A stretch of 64,000 bases of DNA from Diplonema japonicum (Eukaryota > Euglenozoa > Diplonemea > Diplonemida > Diplonemidae). Both the position numbers and the translations under genes were made by a program. Within the stretch, counting starts at the first letter, position 1, and every line of letters begins with the position of its first letter. The stretch covers positions 124,001 through 188,000 of the forward strand of contig OZ025690.1 in NCBI GenBank assembly GCA_964019335.1, written 5' to 3'. The notes below the pieces were generated by a model. That model saw only the letters and a list, made by a program, of their open reading frames with translations, had not been told where the DNA came from and did not search any database. Below, piece after piece: positions 63,901 through 64,000 of this stretch.

Positions 63901-64000
63901 AGGGACGCCGACAGTGCAGATGTCTGAACGGGCAGCTTCTGTTGAGTTTATACCTGGGTTCTTCATGTAGTCGACAGCGGGGTGGAAGTCGTTGTCAGCC
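57956..64000 (-). CDS. ABCA-type ABC transporter with WW-like domain, copy 2 (5' end outside window)
   Basis: Exons 58236-64000 (open to the edge), 58093-58178 and 57956-58027. The frame continues upstream of the ATG at 63966 (HPAVDY matches HPAKDY in copy 1), so the N-terminus is missing. Same layout as copy 1: both NBDs intact with near-identical DNA, and the WW-like segment EWLVCTDDEHNVYYFNEKTS before NBD2. The first ectodomain differs strongly: it carries a Pro-Gly repeat at 63515-63682 and a run of His/Pro. The last exon reads EAYKNNDAANLYPPTPPAGD and ends LS-TAA, unrelated to copy 1 after EAY. Likely a lipid pump with distinct outer-face and C-terminal contacts. Confidence 0.92.
58028..58092 (-). 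other. Intron 2, 65 nt, ABCA copy 2
   Basis: Same as copy 1 apart from one extra A in the internal A run. Confidence 0.8.
58179..58235 (-). other. Intron 1, 57 nt, ABCA copy 2
   Basis: Sequence and position identical to copy 1, offset 8057 bases. Confidence 0.92.
63515..63682 (-). repeat. In-frame 18-nt tandem repeat coding TLPPGx
   Basis: About nine units; the central ones are nearly exact and code T-L-P-P-G-(I/L), with later units drifting to LSLPPG and FTLPPG. It lies in the first extracellular loop of ABCA copy 2 and is absent from copy 1. Confidence 0.85.

Noticed and set aside
1-64000. CRISPR arrays, bacterial operons, rRNA genes
   Set aside because: No regular repeat-spacer arrays, ribosome-binding sites or rRNA-like sequence were seen; introns and gene content are eukaryotic.

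Overview
The window is nuclear DNA of a protist. Every confident gene (about 18 proteins, plus several small candidates) lies on the minus strand across all 64 kb. The only plus-strand coding signal is a decayed transposase. Such long one-strand arrays are typical of Euglenozoa. A protein resembling the trypanosome flagellar-pocket-collar protein BILBO1 and an adenylyl cyclase with an FTDVQSST motif point the same way. The short cis-introns argue against a trypanosomatid. A diplonemid-like euglenozoan is my best guess, but this is inference. Stop codons TAA, TAG and TGA all end genes, so the standard code applies.

Coding DNA is GC-balanced. The DNA between genes is built of long A/T runs and shorter G or C runs, and most start codons directly follow an oligo(A) or purine tract on the coding strand. 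I inferred 15 cis-introns, nearly all 33-66 nt, GT-AG, made mostly of A or T runs. Most lie in the last part of the gene. Correcting for them changes the C-termini of the SLC44-type transporter, the UBX protein, an ASF1-like protein, an F-box-like protein and both ABCA transporters.

Layout by coordinate (transcription runs right to left). 1-3281: VPS13-like lipid-transfer protein with NHL repeats, cut by the window edge. 3545-6418: ankyrin/adenylyl cyclase. 7187-8035 and 10232-11078: two terminal-inverted-repeat elements with tRNA-like cores, and a hairpin at 10080-10224. 11120-20063: Kelch protein, BILBO1-like coiled coil, a large RING/ZZ protein, a UAS-UBX protein. 20693-24488: two ornithine aminotransferase genes with identical proteins, whose similarity stops at the start and stop codons. 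24712-26676: NF-X1 zinc-finger protein. 28460-39509: small genes, a protein kinase, an SLC44 transporter, an RsmB/NSUN methyltransferase, an ASF1-like protein, a broken PCAF_N-like gene, a valacyclovir-hydrolase-like esterase. 42008-49004: a catalytically degraded squalene-synthase homologue, an EF-hand voltage-gated K+ channel, a pogo/mariner-type transposon, a small secreted-type protein and an F-box-like protein. 49861-64000: two tandem ABCA transporters, each with a WW-like domain before the second ATPase domain, the second cut by the window edge.

The genes do not form one pathway; this is the mixed content expected of a polycistronic array. The most unusual points are the WW-bearing ABCA pair, the VPS13-NHL architecture, the squalene-synthase pseudoenzyme, the short 3'-biased homopolymeric introns, and the CDS-exact aminotransferase duplication.
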